A stretch of DNA of 64,000 bases from Blastomyces gilchristii SLH14081 (GCF_000003855.2 NW_003101668.1:1252597-1316596); one strand, 5' to 3'. Positions 46,001 through 59,589 are shown, counted from the stretch's first letter. Notes: generated from the sequence alone by a model not told the origin. Program-made: numbers and translations.

Positions 46001-47936
46001 CAATGAATGTGATTCTTATATCTACTGTGATAGATAACATGTATAATATGAAAGCTATGATAGACAGTGATCTATGTCATTATACAATGATTAAATCTTT
46101 CATCATAAGATGTTATAATCTTCAGTGTATTCTCTTATCAAGACTCTGACTCCTTGCAGGATTTGATAATTCAGAAGACATTCATACTTGTTATATGATA
46201 AAACTAAACATAGATGTGTCAGAGAATATTAATGTGAAGATGTCTATGCATACAAAGTTGATAATCTTGACTATGATCTCATGCTAGAACTTATTTAGCT
46301 ATCTGAATAAGACATCTTATTAAGTACTTGAAACAGGAGCTTAATATTCTCTAATAATGATAGAATTCATGAAGATAATATTTATAAGACTATGAATCTT
46401 ACACAGATCTCTGTCAATGCTTATAAAATACTTTAAAAAAGAAGTCATTATTAAAATCACTGACAGAGTCACTGACAAAGTCATCAATAGCAGAATTATG
46501 TATCAATCTATTTCATCAGTATGATCAATATTAAGAAAGCCCTAGAAAAGTTATCTCATACTATAATAACAGATTCTCACATAAAACTTTCTCAATAATA
46601 TCATGAATATCTAGATGTCTTCTGATAAGATAATATTAATATATCTTCTTTACAAGATTCAGAAGTGAATCACAGCATCAAGTTAGACAAGAAGAATGAT
46701 AAGAACTCTGAATCACTGTGAGGCTCTCTTTATAATATATCTCAAGATAAACTTCTTCTTCTTCAGAAGACACTCAATAATCTGTTGAATAAGAAATTTA
46801 TATATATTAGTAACTCTTTCACTGCAGCTTCTATTCTCTTTGAAAAGAAGTTAGATAAAGAACTCTGATTCTGTGTGAACTATTAAGATCTGAACAGATT
46901 GATAAAGAAAAACTATTATCTTTTATTTTTCATCAATGAAACTCTAGCATATATTGAGTGAGCTCAATAATTTATAAAGTTAGATATCATCACTGCATTT
47001 TATAAGATTTGTATTACTGAAGAAGATGAATAACTTATAGTATTCTGAACATATTACAGTCTCTTTGAATGAGTAGTCACATTCTTTGAACTGACTAATA
47101 CTCTCAGTACATTTCAGAAGTATATCAACTGAGCACTCTGAGATTTTCTTGATAAGTTTGTATCTGTATATCTAGATGACATTCTCATCTTCACTAACAG
47201 ATTCAGAAAAGAATATCAAGAACATGTGGGAAAGATATTACAATAATTACAAGAGACAGAACTATCAATAAATATTGAAAAGTATGATTTTAAAGTCAAG
47301 AGTATAAAATATCTAGGCTTTATCATAGAAGCTGATAAGAAAATTTCAATGAATTCTGAGAAAGTCTCTGCTATTCTCAAATGAGAGACTTTATATACTA
47401 TAAAAGATGTATAAAGCTTCATTGAATTTACTAACTTCTATCAGTGATTTATACAAAACTTCTCAGATATCATGAGATTACTTACAGAACTTACTAAGAA
47501 AGACTCAATATTTCAATGATTAGCAGATACTGAAGCTGTATTTACATAGATAAAGAAGATATTCATTAATATCTCTCTACTGATAATATTCAATTCTGAT
47601 TGTGAGATAGTTATTGAAGCTGATTTCTCTGACTATGTCACAGAAGAAGCTATATTATAATATAATAATAAACATGTCTTATAATTATAGATCTTCATAT
47701 CTAAGAAACTGAGTTCTGCTGAATAGAACTATGAGATCTATGATAAGAAACTTCTCATAATTATACACTGTCTAGAAGAATGAGACTCTGAACTCTGAAG
47801 TATCTCTGAATTTAAAATAATCATAAATTATAAGAATCTTAAGTACTTTATAACTATCTGTAAACTCACTAAATAATAGATATGATAATCTGAGTTCTTA
47901 AGCTGCTTTCATTTTACAATATACTATTATTCTGAT
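46001..47936 (+). pseudogene. B3 protease, RT and RNase H remnant
   Basis: Retropepsin-like MIDSD near 46050. The RT palm with DKFVSVYLDDILIFTN at about 47150-47200 keeps the YLDD motif. RNase H follows from about 47600 (VIEADFSDY). A4 interrupts at 47937 within the sequence that joins RNase H to integrase. Confidence 0.88.
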
Positions 47937-48193
47937 TGTAAGAATAAGTGCTCGCAGGCGATTATTCGGGTGTTTGCAGCTTGGCGTGATATGTACTGTT
48001 AACTACTAGAAGTGTTCATAGTAGGAAGATAAATATAGAGATCAAATGTATAATAGCATTCAAGCTGAGTTATGAATAGTATTCATGAACTTCAGTCTAT
48101 ATAGTTGTGTGTAGTCAAGGGCCGCTAGCTCTATTAATTACATGAGAGATAGGAATAGAGGTAAAGAATTTATAAGAAGTGAGATTTCTTACA
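47937..48193 (-). repeat. 3' LTR of A4
   Basis: 257 bp, TGTAAGAATAAGTGCTCGC to TTCTTACA. The polypurine tract on the minus strand, CTTAGAGAGGAAAAGA, adjoins it. Confidence 0.95.
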
Positions 48194-48795
48194 TATCTTT
48201 TCCTCTCTAAGGCTTTGTCTGCAAAGCCTTTCACTGAGTGACTTCATAGTCAGCTCAGCACTGCAGTGATACTCACTAAAAACTCTTCACATCTATAAAA
48301 AATCTCAGTGAGAAAAAATCTCTTATTACTGTGAAGAAAAAAGAGTCTGTCACTTAGTTTCTTATTTCATGAGATTCTTTATAATCTACAGATTCTTCTC
48401 TGACTATTACACAGATTCATCTCACATCTTTCATACAGAAGAGTTTCAGTTGACTCTCAATTATTTTTATAAGATTTTTATGTAATCATCACACAGATTC
48501 ATCTTACAGATAAATCACTCTCTATGAGATCACTCTCATCAAAGAGAAATATTTATAAGTTAATCTTTCATTCATTCTTACAAATCATTGCTCTTTGATA
48601 CTGTAGAATTGTGAGAAATTTTTCATTCTTTCATTAACTCTGTAGAATTGTAGAATCAAGATATTCACAGTCTGTAATCACTCTTTATAGTCATATAGAA
48701 AGATTCAGATCTGTGATTCATAATCACTCTTATTTACTAGAGTGATCTGACTGTTTCATAGAATCACTCACAGTGTAAGCAAATCTCTCTAAAGT

Positions 48796-49806
48796 AGTAT
48801 AAATATCTCAGATCTGTCTGCAGAATCTCATCTTCTTTTTTCTTTTTCTATAACAGCTCTCATTCTTATAAACTGTGAGTATTCTCATTCATCTGTGAAG
48901 TGTTTTCACTCAGATGACAGAGAGAGAGTATTTCTGACAGTGTTCATATATTGATTCAAGAACTTCTCAAGAATAAAAATTTTTTCAATTTTAATCTCTT
49001 TGTAAACAATGTCTGATCACTGCTGAGCTTCTTGTGAGTGTTCTCATAACTTCTCTGATTACTTTTTACCAGCTGATGAAGCAGAGATGTCATCACTCAC
49101 AATCATGTCTTCATTTCTCTCAGTCTCATCACTACACCCAATCTTCAGACCAGCAGCCAATCCCCTGCCTCTCTCAGATCAGTCTCTGACTCTAAGCAGT
49201 GTAGTCTCTCTCTTTACTGTAAGTCTTCTTACAAGTAATTCCTTACAGACTCTAGCTGACAGTTCTTATAAAGCTCTCAGTGTTGTTAGTGTCTTCTGCA
49301 GCTCTGCAGGCCTATAATCACTCTCTTTCTACTCACACAATCTCTAATCAGACATATGTGAATATGCCTAGATTCTCTATCAATGATCCTCGCACCGCAG
49401 CGCATTTCCACAATCTCATTGTCAATGAGAGATGAGTCCCCAGGTACCTGCAAAATCCAGGTAATCAAGGTAATGTGAATGCTATGAATTCATGATAGAA
49501 GTTAATCTGAACAGATAAGCTCTCTCTCTGCATTCTTATTGTTTTCAGACTGAATACTTCAGTACAACTGAGAGAGTGAATACAGCTTTATAAGAGATAT
49601 CTGATCACACATGCAGATGATCAGTCTTCAAGACTCTACTATAACTGTGTATATTCTGGTGTTCAGCTCTTCTGAAGTCTGTGCATTTCTGACAGTCTTC
49701 ACATCAAATGCAACAATTATCTGTATCATAGATATAATACTCTCTGCTTCTTTAAAGAGAGAAATTGATAGTTGTGAAGAGATTGAGTGTCATAGATATT
49801 AATAAT
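48796..49806 (-). pseudogene. A4 ORF3 remnant
   Basis: The counterpart of A3 ORF3, interrupted by stops. It retains the central part with GARIIDRESRHIHICLIRDC in an overlapping frame, the basic helix region and the C-terminal EKIFILEK-like block. Unknown function. Confidence 0.5.
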
Positions 49807-49949
49807 ATAAGTGTGAGTTTTCTTTGTTTTTTCTTTATTAATCTCTAAATTGCATTTATAATCCTGTTTATTTTCTTATTTTTTAGCTTTAATAAGAATA
49901 TGTTTTCTTCTTTTCTTATATACATCACAGACTGTTCATCTCAGTAGAA

Positions 49950-52900
49950 ACTCATCATCTTATAGACTAGAGTTCACAAATGACAGTGTTAATATCTTTA
50001 TTATAATCAGGTTCTTAGTGAAGATCATATCATTCTAACTTATCAGAATTTACAGTATGAAAGTCATGTCTCAGCTTCTGCAGATATCTTATCTGTTCAG
50101 ATGATTTTCAAGTGAACTTATTCATCTTATCAGAATACTCTTGTCACTGAACCTTGAATCAGAGCTCATGATCTTGCTTCTCTGAGTCAATAATCTCTTT
50201 AATCTGATATTCTCTTTCACTCTCTAGTACTTCATAGATAGAGTGATGAGTCACAGAGTTCTCTTCTGAGAATTCCTTATATTCATGAAGTAAAGAGATA
50301 TGAAAAACATTATATATCTGTAATTTAGATGACAGTTTCAATCTGTAGAACTGCAGACTAATTTTCTTCATAATCTTATAAGACTCTATTTATAAGAGAT
50401 TTAGTTTCTTACTAGATCTCTGTATAATGATGTTTTCTAGACTTAGTCAGATTCTATTATCTTTCTTGAAACTCTTTATAATATACTTGAAGTCATAGTA
50501 TCTCTTCTGATACTCTTGAGCCTTTCTCAAGAATTCACAGACTTTCTCTCAGATCTTCTGAATTCTCTCAGTCTGTTCATGAGCATCATCACACTCTATA
50601 GTGTACTCTCATGAGTCTATCAAGATTATCTGTGAATAAGTCTCAGTGAGCATCTCAAAGAGAGTTTTATCTGTGCTGACATGTTTTAAGTTGTTGTATA
50701 CAAACTCTGTAAATAATAATTAATGCACTCAGTCATTCTGATTGTAATTAACAAAGCACTGCAGATACTGTTTTAATATACTTATTAGATGTTCTATCTG
50801 ATCATCTGTCTGTTGATAAAAAGTCATACTTAGATCTTATGAGATCTTCAGTATAGTTATTAGATCAGATCAGAACTCTTCTATGAAGATTGATTCTCTA
50901 TCTGAGATAATATTCATAGACAATTTATACAACTGAATCACATCACAGACAAAGATATAAGTCAAATTCTTTGACTTCATGTTCTTGTGAGTGAGTATAA
51001 AGTGTGTTATCTTGATGAAGTGATTCACTATCATCAGCACACTGTCAAAACAGGTATTATATATGTTCTTGCTTTCAGAGAGACTTATAAGAGCATTCAT
51101 TTCTAGCTGTTTTCAAGGTTTCTGTGAGATAAGTAGAGAAGTAAGTTCTTTATATAATCTGAATCACACTACTTGTGAATTCTGATAAACAGTATAAGAA
51201 TTCACTATCTTCTTCATAAGTTCTTATATCTTCAGTCAGAAGTATTTTCTTATAAGTAACTCATGAGTTCTAGTATCTGTAAAATGACCTGCTAGAGAAG
51301 AGTCATAATGCCTTTTAATAAGTTCTATATATAGAAACTTATTCACAGACACATAAATTCAGTCCTCTCTTTATAAGAGATTATTTAAGTCTCTTTAATT
51401 CTTTATTTCTACAGGGTTGATCTCTGCTGTAAGCAGTTTCTGAATATATTAAGTATATTCATTCTTCAGTTGTAGTTCAGATAATCTGAATAGAAGATCT
51501 TATAAAGACTTATGCTCTGTTTTCTCTTACATCAGGTCTTTCATAATGCTTCTCAAAGTCTGCAAACTCTTCAGATTATAGATACTCTCTTCAAGAATTC
51601 TCACAGAGATTCTCAGAGTGTTAACTCTCAGTGTTATAGAGAGTAGTTACACAGACTTCTTCTCTCTCTCTCTCTTCTTCTCTCATAGAGAATTAAGAGA
51701 CTCTTCAGTCAATCTCTTTATAACACTCAGTCTGAGCATTCTGTAAAGCTTTTCTATCTTCTCTAGTCTCTCTGTATCTGTCACTCTGATCTTCTTAATA
51801 TAGTCTGACCTGTGAGAGAGTCTATCTGCTGAGTTCTTAGTTCTCTTGATATGTTCTATCTTGAATCAGAATTCACTCAGTCTCTGAGCTCAGTGAATCT
51901 ATCACTATGAGAGTTTCTTGATTGAAGTAAACTGTTATAAGCTGTTATAATCAGTTTTAACAGTAATCACTATCACAAGGCTCTTAAAGTAGTGATATCA
52001 GTGATGAAAGAATTTCACTATTATGAGAAGCTTCTGATTATAAATGCTATAATTGATCTTCACAGATTGCATCTTTCATGAGAAAAAGACTACTGAAACT
52101 CAGTTCTTATTTAACTATAGTTATAAGACTATTTCTGAAATTATAAAGAAGAAGACATCTGTCTTCAATCTGATTAAGAGTAAGAGATCAAAGTGAAACA
52201 GCATCACTGTGTTTATGAATATCTATTTCAATCTTGTAAAGATCTTATAAGCTTCTGAGATAAGAAAGTTCTTACAGTTCTTTCTTCTTAATAATCTTTT
52301 CATTCTCTATTCACAGAATGACTTCTTCTTGTTTTCACTCTTCAGCATGTCTGTAAGGGCTAAGAAGATTCTTATAAATGCAAAGATAAACTGTCTATAG
52401 AAATTCATAAAGCTCAGAAAGATCTGAATCTCATAAATACTAGTTAACTTCAGTCATGATAGAATAGTCTCAATCTGTGAAGATTTCATCTGAATATCAT
52501 TTACAGTGATTACATATTCTAGGAAATTAATTCAGCAGACACTGAAGTTGCACTTTACAAGCTTAATATACAGTTCTGTCTCATCTAAGACCTTCAACAC
52601 ACTTTGCATATACTCAGTGTGTTCTTTCTTCTTTGCAGAGTACACTATCACATCATTCAGATATATTATTATGAAGACATTCAGATATACATGAAGTGTT
52701 TTATTAATAAAAGACTGAAATGCTGCAGAGACATTAGTCAGATTAAAAGATATCACTAGATATTTAAACAGTCTCAGTGCAGTTCTAAAGACAGTCTTTT
52801 ATTCATTCTCAGACTGTATTCACAGCTGTGTATATATATTAATCATATTCAGTTATGTGAATATGACAGCTCTCATAAGATGATTGATCATATTCTCAAT

Positions 52901-53446
52901 CAGAGACAGAAAATAGCAGCTCTTTATTATCTTGAAGTTCAGGTCATAGTAGTCTATATACAATCTGAGATCTTCATTCTTCTTCTTCATGAATATCACA
53001 GAGGCTTCTGTGAAGGCCTGTAAAGATTGAATGAAGTCATTCTTCAGATTCTTCTTCACATAGATCTGTAAGATCTCTATCTCATAGTGAGAGAGCTTAT
53101 AGATTAATTCTCAGAAGAGTTTCTGCTCTTCTATTAAATCTATTACCAGATTCTTTTTATGATGAGAAGAAAGCTCAGCTATCTTAGCTGAGCTGAACAT
53201 CTCTGTGAGATCTCAGTATTTCTCTGATATCTGAAGCTCAGTTTTCATGACTGCAAGATCCTCAGACACTTGTAAAGTCATTATATAGATAAGCTTGTCT
53301 TCTCTAATCAACTCTACAGCATCAACTGCTTCTATCTCTGTGAGTGAGTCTATTAACACTGATCAGAAGTATAAACCTGACTCATGAACAGCTATGTACA
53401 GATTGTGTCTTTGAAGTCATGTAAGTTTTAAATACATATTATCTGT
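49950..53446 (-). pseudogene. A4 pol remnant
   Basis: Colinear with A3 pol. Chromodomain and integrase C-terminus about 50040-50390; integrase core 50870-51100 with VLMIVNHFIKITHF and NIISDRESIF; RNase H about 51850-52380; RT with SFNLTNVSAAFQSFINKTL and IIYLNDVIVYS (52640-52756), where YLDD is YLND: only one of the two Asp has been lost here, against both in A2 and A3. Confidence 0.9.
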
Positions 53447-54911
53447 GATGTCTGTGATAATCATAGTTTCTGCAAATCTTCTTCAGATTTCAGAGAGATC
53501 TTGCAATTCAAAGATGACTCTTGTGAGTCTCTCAGCTCTCAGATCTGAGTTCTCACACTCTGCTTATTACAAGAGCAGGTTCTCAGTCTTCATCTTTCAG
53601 CTCATTCACTTCATGAGCTTTAGAGACATTACAGTGACCTGGAATTCTGAGTTCATCAATACTTTTCATGCTTGCAGAGCAGCAGTATCATGATACAGTC
53701 TCTCTTCATAAGTAAGTATTTTCATTGAGAAAGTAACAGATTCAGGTATCAGCTTCAAGACTCTTAAGAAGACTGTTGCTGACTCTGTTCATGACTTCTT
53801 AAATTCCTATTTTGATTTGTCTGAACAGTTTGTATGAAGATGTTCTGATTTAGAACAGATGAAGTAGAGTCTCTTTTTCTTAGTCTTTCTATTATACACT
53901 CTGTTTACAGAAGCTTGTGAAGCTCTCTCTCTCTACTTAGCAGTCAGATATGAATCTCTCTATATCTTATCATCTTTTTCTGATAAATCTGTTCTCTGTT
54001 ATTCTGATTCTTGCAGAGCTGATTGATAATTCACTCTTCACAGATCTGTGACTCTCACAGTGATTTATAAGTGATGAATGAGAGTCATCAGTTTCTTCAG
54101 AGTCAAGGACTTAGAGCCTTGCTCAATGAGCTTGTTCTGTATGTCTTTATTCAGTCTCTTCATGAATATCATTATTCAGGTCTTATTTCAGAGCTCTGTT
54201 TCCACAGATCTCAATTCATATCACAATTCTATGAAGTGCTGTGAGTAGTCTTTATCAGATTTCTTGTCTCTTTTTCTAATATTGATGATCACAGCTCAGA
54301 TATTCTCTGTTCAGCTTATGAAGTCTCTCAACTTATTCTCTAGATAGGTCTTGAGAACAGATTATCAGAATCTCTCATAATCATTCTCTAGATAATTCAG
54401 CCAGTTCTTAGCTTCAGTGTAATAGAGGCCTGTTATTATGTAGATGACAGCTTCTTCATCTTTCATATCACACAGCTGAGCTTGTAAGTCAATTTCAAAT
54501 ACAAACTTGCAAAAGCTTTTATAGATTGTGGTTTGATAAATGATCTTAAGTAATTACAGCTTGAGAAAGTTTCTTTTCAGTTCATGAGTGTCTCTGAAGA
54601 TCATGTCTAGAGACTCAGTTTGAGAGTGTTTGCAGACAGTAAGCATTTCTTGTAGAAAAATAGCTTAATCTCATAAGAGATGCTTAAGAATGTTCTTCAC
54701 TGAGATTGATTTATTTGTGAGTTCAGAGAATTTCTCTGTCTGAGATGCAGAGAATGATGTTCTGTAAGTGATTGATAAGTTCTCTGAGACTTCTTTCACA
54801 GAGATTATTCATGATTCAGATGGCTGCTTCTGAATGCCTGCAGTAGAGTTCACAGAGATTGAAGTATATAAGTTTCTAGTTCTTTCAGTCATAACAGGTG
54901 GTTGCTGACTG
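53446..54911 (-). pseudogene. A4 gag remnant
   Basis: Colinear with A3 gag (36300-37765); stops throughout. Identity positional. Confidence 0.7.
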
Positions 54912-54924
54912 ACTGAGCTTGAAA

Positions 54925-55181
54925 TGTAAGAATAAGTGCTCACAGGCAATTATTCAGGTGTTTACAGCTTGACATGATATGTACTGTTAACTACTAGAAG
55001 TGTTCACAGTAGAAAGATAAATATAGAGATCAAATGTATAATAGCATTCAAGCTGAGTTGTAAATAGTATTTGTGAACTCCAGTCTATATAGTTGTGTGT
55101 AGCCAAGGGCCGCTAGCCCTATTGGTTACGCGAGAGATAGGAATAGAAGTAAAGAATCCGCGAGGAGCGGGATTTCTTACA
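54925..55181 (-). repeat. 5' LTR of A4
   Basis: 257 bp with TGTAAGAA/TTCTTACA ends. The self-primer pair is 54912-54923 with 55047-55058 (11 of 12). Confidence 0.97.
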
Positions 55182-55186
55182 CTGAT

Positions 55187-56300
55187 AGTCAGAACTTGAT
55201 GATAGATGCTCTCTTATAATGAGAGTAAGATATATTATCTGATGTAACAGATACTCACTGAATGAATTAAGAGCATCAGCTCTTGAATCTGAAGATACTA
55301 GTTAATCAAGATGAAACAGCTTATGACACTATACATGCTTCTCTGATTAGAACTGTCACTGATATCTCAACTTCTCTCAAATTTATATTAGATGAACTAT
55401 GACATACAGCAGCTGAACTGATGAACTTCTTCAAGCACTTATCAAAGCAGTATGACAAGAAGTATCTCAATTTTTCCCAGAACTATATATTAGAACTGAC
55501 ATCTCAGAATGTTCAATCAATGATAATAATTCTCTGTAATTCTGTAAATAATGCAGAGTTCTTCACTCTGAATTCTTATACATCTGAATAATGCAAGAGC
55601 TGCATGACTCTTGTATAACTGATTATTCAGATTATGAATAACTGTATTAAATACTCTCTTAAGAGTTCTACTGACTTAAGATATTAAACAACATCAGATG
55701 TTTTATCTGAAACTGTAACTATTATTTCTCTATCATCTTGTAAAAGAACTGTAGAAAAGATCTGCTGAAACTGCTTAATATTTCTGATAGAATCTGATAA
55801 GATATGATAATTAACTTCACTGTTAATCTCTCTGAGAGTAAGAGTTATAGAAATATTCTGCTTATTATAAACTAATTGAGTAAGAGTGTAATATTGAAAT
55901 TCTGTAATAAGATGAATGCTGAATAAGTCACTGAAGCTTTTCTAAGAAGTCTATTCTATCAGATATATGAATTATCAAGATTCATAGTATCAGATCAGAT
56001 CTGTTAATTCATGAGCACTCTCTGAATAAAAATCTGTCAAGTTCTCAAGATTACATACTGTTTATTAACTGTTTATTATTCTGAGATCAATGATACATCA
56101 GAATAGATAATTCAGACTGTAAAGAATTATCTTAATAAGTTCTGTAATTACTTATAAGATGATTGATATAATCTTCTTCTACACACTGAAGTCACTATCA
56201 ATGACTGAGATGCTATTTTAACAGATATAAGCTTATTCTTTCTCATACACAGATATCACATGAAAGTACTGAATCTTCTAGAGATCATATATTTCACACT
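55187..56300 (+). pseudogene. B3 integrase remnant
   Basis: It resumes B3 pol after A4: the zinc-finger region near 55590 (CKSCMTLV), the core region about 55800-56000, to 56300 where the LINE1 insertion interrupts. It matches B1 pol (complement of about 16890-18060). Confidence 0.85.
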
Positions 56301-57000
56301 CAAAAAAACCGCTCCACCACGAACTCGCTCGATTTTTCGAATAAGAACCTGCCCCTAGATCCATCGAAAAGCCCTCGATCATACGAGCATTTTGACCCCA
56401 TCGCCGACCGCATACCCCGTGTGGTGGTGGAGTTATTCAGCCAAACGTGAATCAGACGTTGTTCAAAACTCCTGTGTGGGATTATCCCCCATTCTCCCCT
56501 ACCACACCACAACCCCGGGCCAGATTGCCATACAAATTGTAAGGTGAAGAGACCTAGCCATATGCGCCAATCTTCTCGATTTTGGAAGATCCCCAATCTG
56601 TAATTGTGGAGATATCTGAGAAGCAACCTCTGCGAAAACCCTGTCCATCTTTGATGTTCCAAAACACCAACACCAAGTCCCACCCTCGTACCGCCCTTCC
56701 CAATCTGGCCCATCCCCGGCAGAAAAATACAAAAAGATACCTCAGCAATAATATCAAGCACATAATCAACAGTCACTTCTGAAGTGCAACCTCCGCAGTC
56801 TGTCTTCAGTGTATCTAGACATCAACGCCAAGTCTCACCCTTGTACCATCCCTCTCAATCTGGCTCATCCCCAGCAGAAAAGTACAAAAAGATACCTCAG
56901 CAACTGTATTTGATACATGATCAGCAGACACAACAACTATAAAATCAGTATATCTCAAGGTCTGACTGAGCCTTTGATCCCTGCACAGTGAGATATATTA
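56301..57000 (+). other. Non-RIPed 5' segment of the LINE1 insertion with tandem repeat
   Basis: The first 500 bp are of normal GC content with intact CpGs (CGAACTCGCTCGATTTTTCG), unlike anything around them. Two tandem units of about 157 bp start near 56619 (GAAGCAACCTCTGCG) and 56779 (GAAGTGCAACCTCCGCAG); the second differs from the first largely by C-to-T and G-to-A. A minus-strand frame of 158 codons spans 56300-56776 but resembles nothing I know. It could be a piece of a host transcript joined by template jumping, or LINE 5' UTR monomers. Confidence 0.5.
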
Positions 57001-57964
57001 AATCTAGTTTTAATATCTCAATATTCAATAGATTCTGCAAGACATTGAGAACAGCAACACTAGATTTCTATTGAATTTAAGAATTAACTCTATATTAATA
57101 TAATCATTGACAAAGGCTTCTATTTTGAGATATAAATAATCAGTTCCTCTACATTCTACTGACAATATTTATATTATTATATAGAAACAGACTTATATTC
57201 TCTATAATATTAAGACTCTGAAGAGAGAAAGTCTTGATAGAGAATATACAGTAGTATATATCTTAGCAGTTTCTATCTCATTCTTCTGCAGCAGTTAATG
57301 CAAAAAAAAGATCTTAGAAATAGTTTTTTACTTCTCTTGAAAAAGTAAGGTGTTTTTCTCTGGATTTTATACAATATTCTTACAAAGAATGAAAAACAGA
57401 GCTGTTTTCAGTCATAATTTCATATTCTTTTAAGTAAGAATTACTTTTTCAGTGACTGAAGAGCTTTCATTAATACTTAATTCTTTTTTACACTCTTTAT
57501 TAACTGATTTGAGTTGCACACTTGTTGTGTGAGAAGAATTGAATGATTTAGAATAAAATTAAATAGTTTTAATCAATTTCTCTGTAAAAAATTGATTTAT
57601 TTTTTATCAGTTTTTCTCTCAAAAACTGTCATATTATCTGATTTATTATTAATTAATATCATACTTTTTCTTACTGTATTTTAAGAAAGAGATTGTAAAG
57701 ATTTTATTAATTTATCTTAAAAATCAATTTTAGTTTATTAGATTCTCTTCAAAAATCTAACCTAGTTACTGAACTAGTGTGAAAAAAATCAGGTATTTTA
57801 TACACAAAAGTCTTTTATTCTTCTTTTGAAACAGTCTAACCAACTTTTCAATTGAAAACAGACTTAGAAACCTCTTAATTGAAATAGTCTGATCAACTTT
57901 TCAAAAGATTTCAATACATATCTCAATTGAAACAGTCTGATTAACTTTTCATTGAGTGAGAACA
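57001..57964 (+). other. LINE1 5' UTR region
   Basis: AT-rich, no frame. From about 57440 it matches LINE2; upstream of that it has no counterpart in the window. A hairpin with a 12-bp perfect outer stem lies at 57194-57248 (TATATTCTCTAT / ATAGAGAATATA). An A8 run is at 57302-57309. Confidence 0.6.
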
Positions 57965-59566
57965 ATGAGTTCAAAAATACACTCAGTTGATGTGGAAAAA
58001 GATGCTTTCTCAAATACTATTTCTGAGATTGAAATTCTGAAGAGAAGAAAGAAAGAAGAAATAGAGAAACAACAAGTTCTTGAAATACAGAAACTTGAAA
58101 AAGTAAGCAAGATTCATGAAAAGCAGTGTCTGAGTGAGATAAATAAAGAAGTTCTATTAATTCTTCATACTCAGACTAGACAACTACAGAAGATGATCAA
58201 GCTTAAACTTGGAATTTCAAACACAGTTCAAAAAACATTGAAAATTCCTAGTACAATCACTGACTTCTTATCTTATTCTTCTTTCTTCTTTTCTACTTCT
58301 TCTTCTTCTTTGAATCAGAAGAAAACATATGCTCAAGCAGCTGAATCTGCTGTCTCTAAACCTGCTGTCTTAAAACATGCTCAAAATCCTGAGAAAACTG
58401 AGAAGAATAATGCTTATACTTCTATTGATAGAAAAGTGAAGAAAAAAATGCAAAAGAAGAAAAACTTTCAAATCTTCAGAAATAGAAGACTTATTCTCAA
58501 AGTCTTAAATCAAGATATCTTGCAAAGAAACAAGCTAAACTCAAATCTCATTTTCAGAATCAGAAATGAAATTAATCAGCAGTTCTTTTCTCAGTTAATA
58601 ACTGATATTGAGGTTTAAAAATCAGTTATAGCTTCAATTGAGTCATTCTTCTTTGAAAACTCTATCATTCTGACTACAATGCCTGAATTCAGTGCAGAAT
58701 TCCTTATTCAGAATGAGAATCTCTGAAAATCAGCAGTAGAATCTTTGTTAAACATAATAATTCTATCTGAGAGAGATGAAAAGTAAGACAAATTCATTCT
58801 TTATAATATTCCAGTTGAAATTTTTGACTGTGAAGAAGAAATACTACTTCTCAAAAATGAATTAGAAGAATACAACTCTATTCAACTGAGAAAAGAGCCT
58901 GTATAACTAAATTCAATTAAGTTCAGATAAAGCAGAAGAAATGCCTCTGTTCTAGTATATACAAAGACACTTGAACAGTCAAAAATCTCTGAAGTAAGAG
59001 TAACAGGTTTGAAAATGAGAGTTCATGAATACAAAGACTCAAGAATGAATCTCAAAGCTCAAACACAGTGTTTAAACTGTCAAAGATATGAATACTTTAT
59101 AATCTTCTGTTTCAGAGACTCAAAATGTGTATTCTGTATCAGAGATCACAAAACTAGTGAGCATAAATATGAAATATGCTTAAAAAGAGATGAAATATGT
59201 CAATATACTCTGTTTAAATGCTCTAATTACAAAGAAAAACATGCATCTAGCTTAAAAGAATATATATTTACTTCAAGAACTCAAAAGAACTGAAGAAAAG
59301 ATGAAGCTCAAAGTAAATCTAGAACTGAAGAGAATAGTTAAGTCAGTAAACTCACAACTGCAAGCTTAAAAAGAAGAAACTCTCAACTATTTAAATCTTC
59401 AAACTTCAATTCTTCAGTTAAATGTAAATATAATTTGAATCCTCAAACTTCTGTTAAGATTAGAGAATTGAGAAATAACTCTGATGATAAACTAGATATA
59501 ATGCAAGCAGTTGAGATTTCTTCTTTTCAGAATAGTTATAATCTACTATCTGATGATAGTGATTAG
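57965..59566 (+). pseudogene. LINE1 ORF1 (Gag-like, zinc knuckles)
   Basis: The frame opens at ATG 57965 (MSSKIHSVDVEKDAF) and stays in one register to TAG at 59564-59566 (533 codons), with several internal stops (first at 58616). An upstream GTG at 57956 is in frame but an unlikely start. Visible: a coiled-coil-like, Glu/Lys-rich N-terminus (ILKRRKKEEIEKQQVLEIQ), a Ser-rich linker, a central RRM-like stretch, and C-terminal zinc knuckles (CLNCQRYEYF...C, CVFCIRDHKTSEHKYEIC, then C..C). ORF1p of such LINEs binds the element RNA. The stop TAG is shared with LINE2, so it may be original. The internal stops are RIP-type. Confidence 0.85.
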
Positions 59567-59589
59567 ATTCTACTCTACTCTCTTTTAGT

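Larger units (their letters stand above)
47937..55181 (-). mobile_element. Family A Ty3/gypsy element A4 (complete)
   Basis: A 7245-bp reversed element, perfect TSD CTGAT (47932-47936 and 55182-55186). LTRs at 47937-48193 and 54925-55181. Colinear with A3 with a near-constant offset of 17146, more RIPed than A3. Inserted in B3 pol. Confidence 0.97.

Noticed and set aside
56300..56776. 158-codon minus-strand ORF in the LINE1 5' segment
   Set aside because: Its open frame may follow from low TA content here. It runs antisense to the LINE, has a repeated segment due to the tandem unit, and shows no domain I recognise. Kept only as a note.
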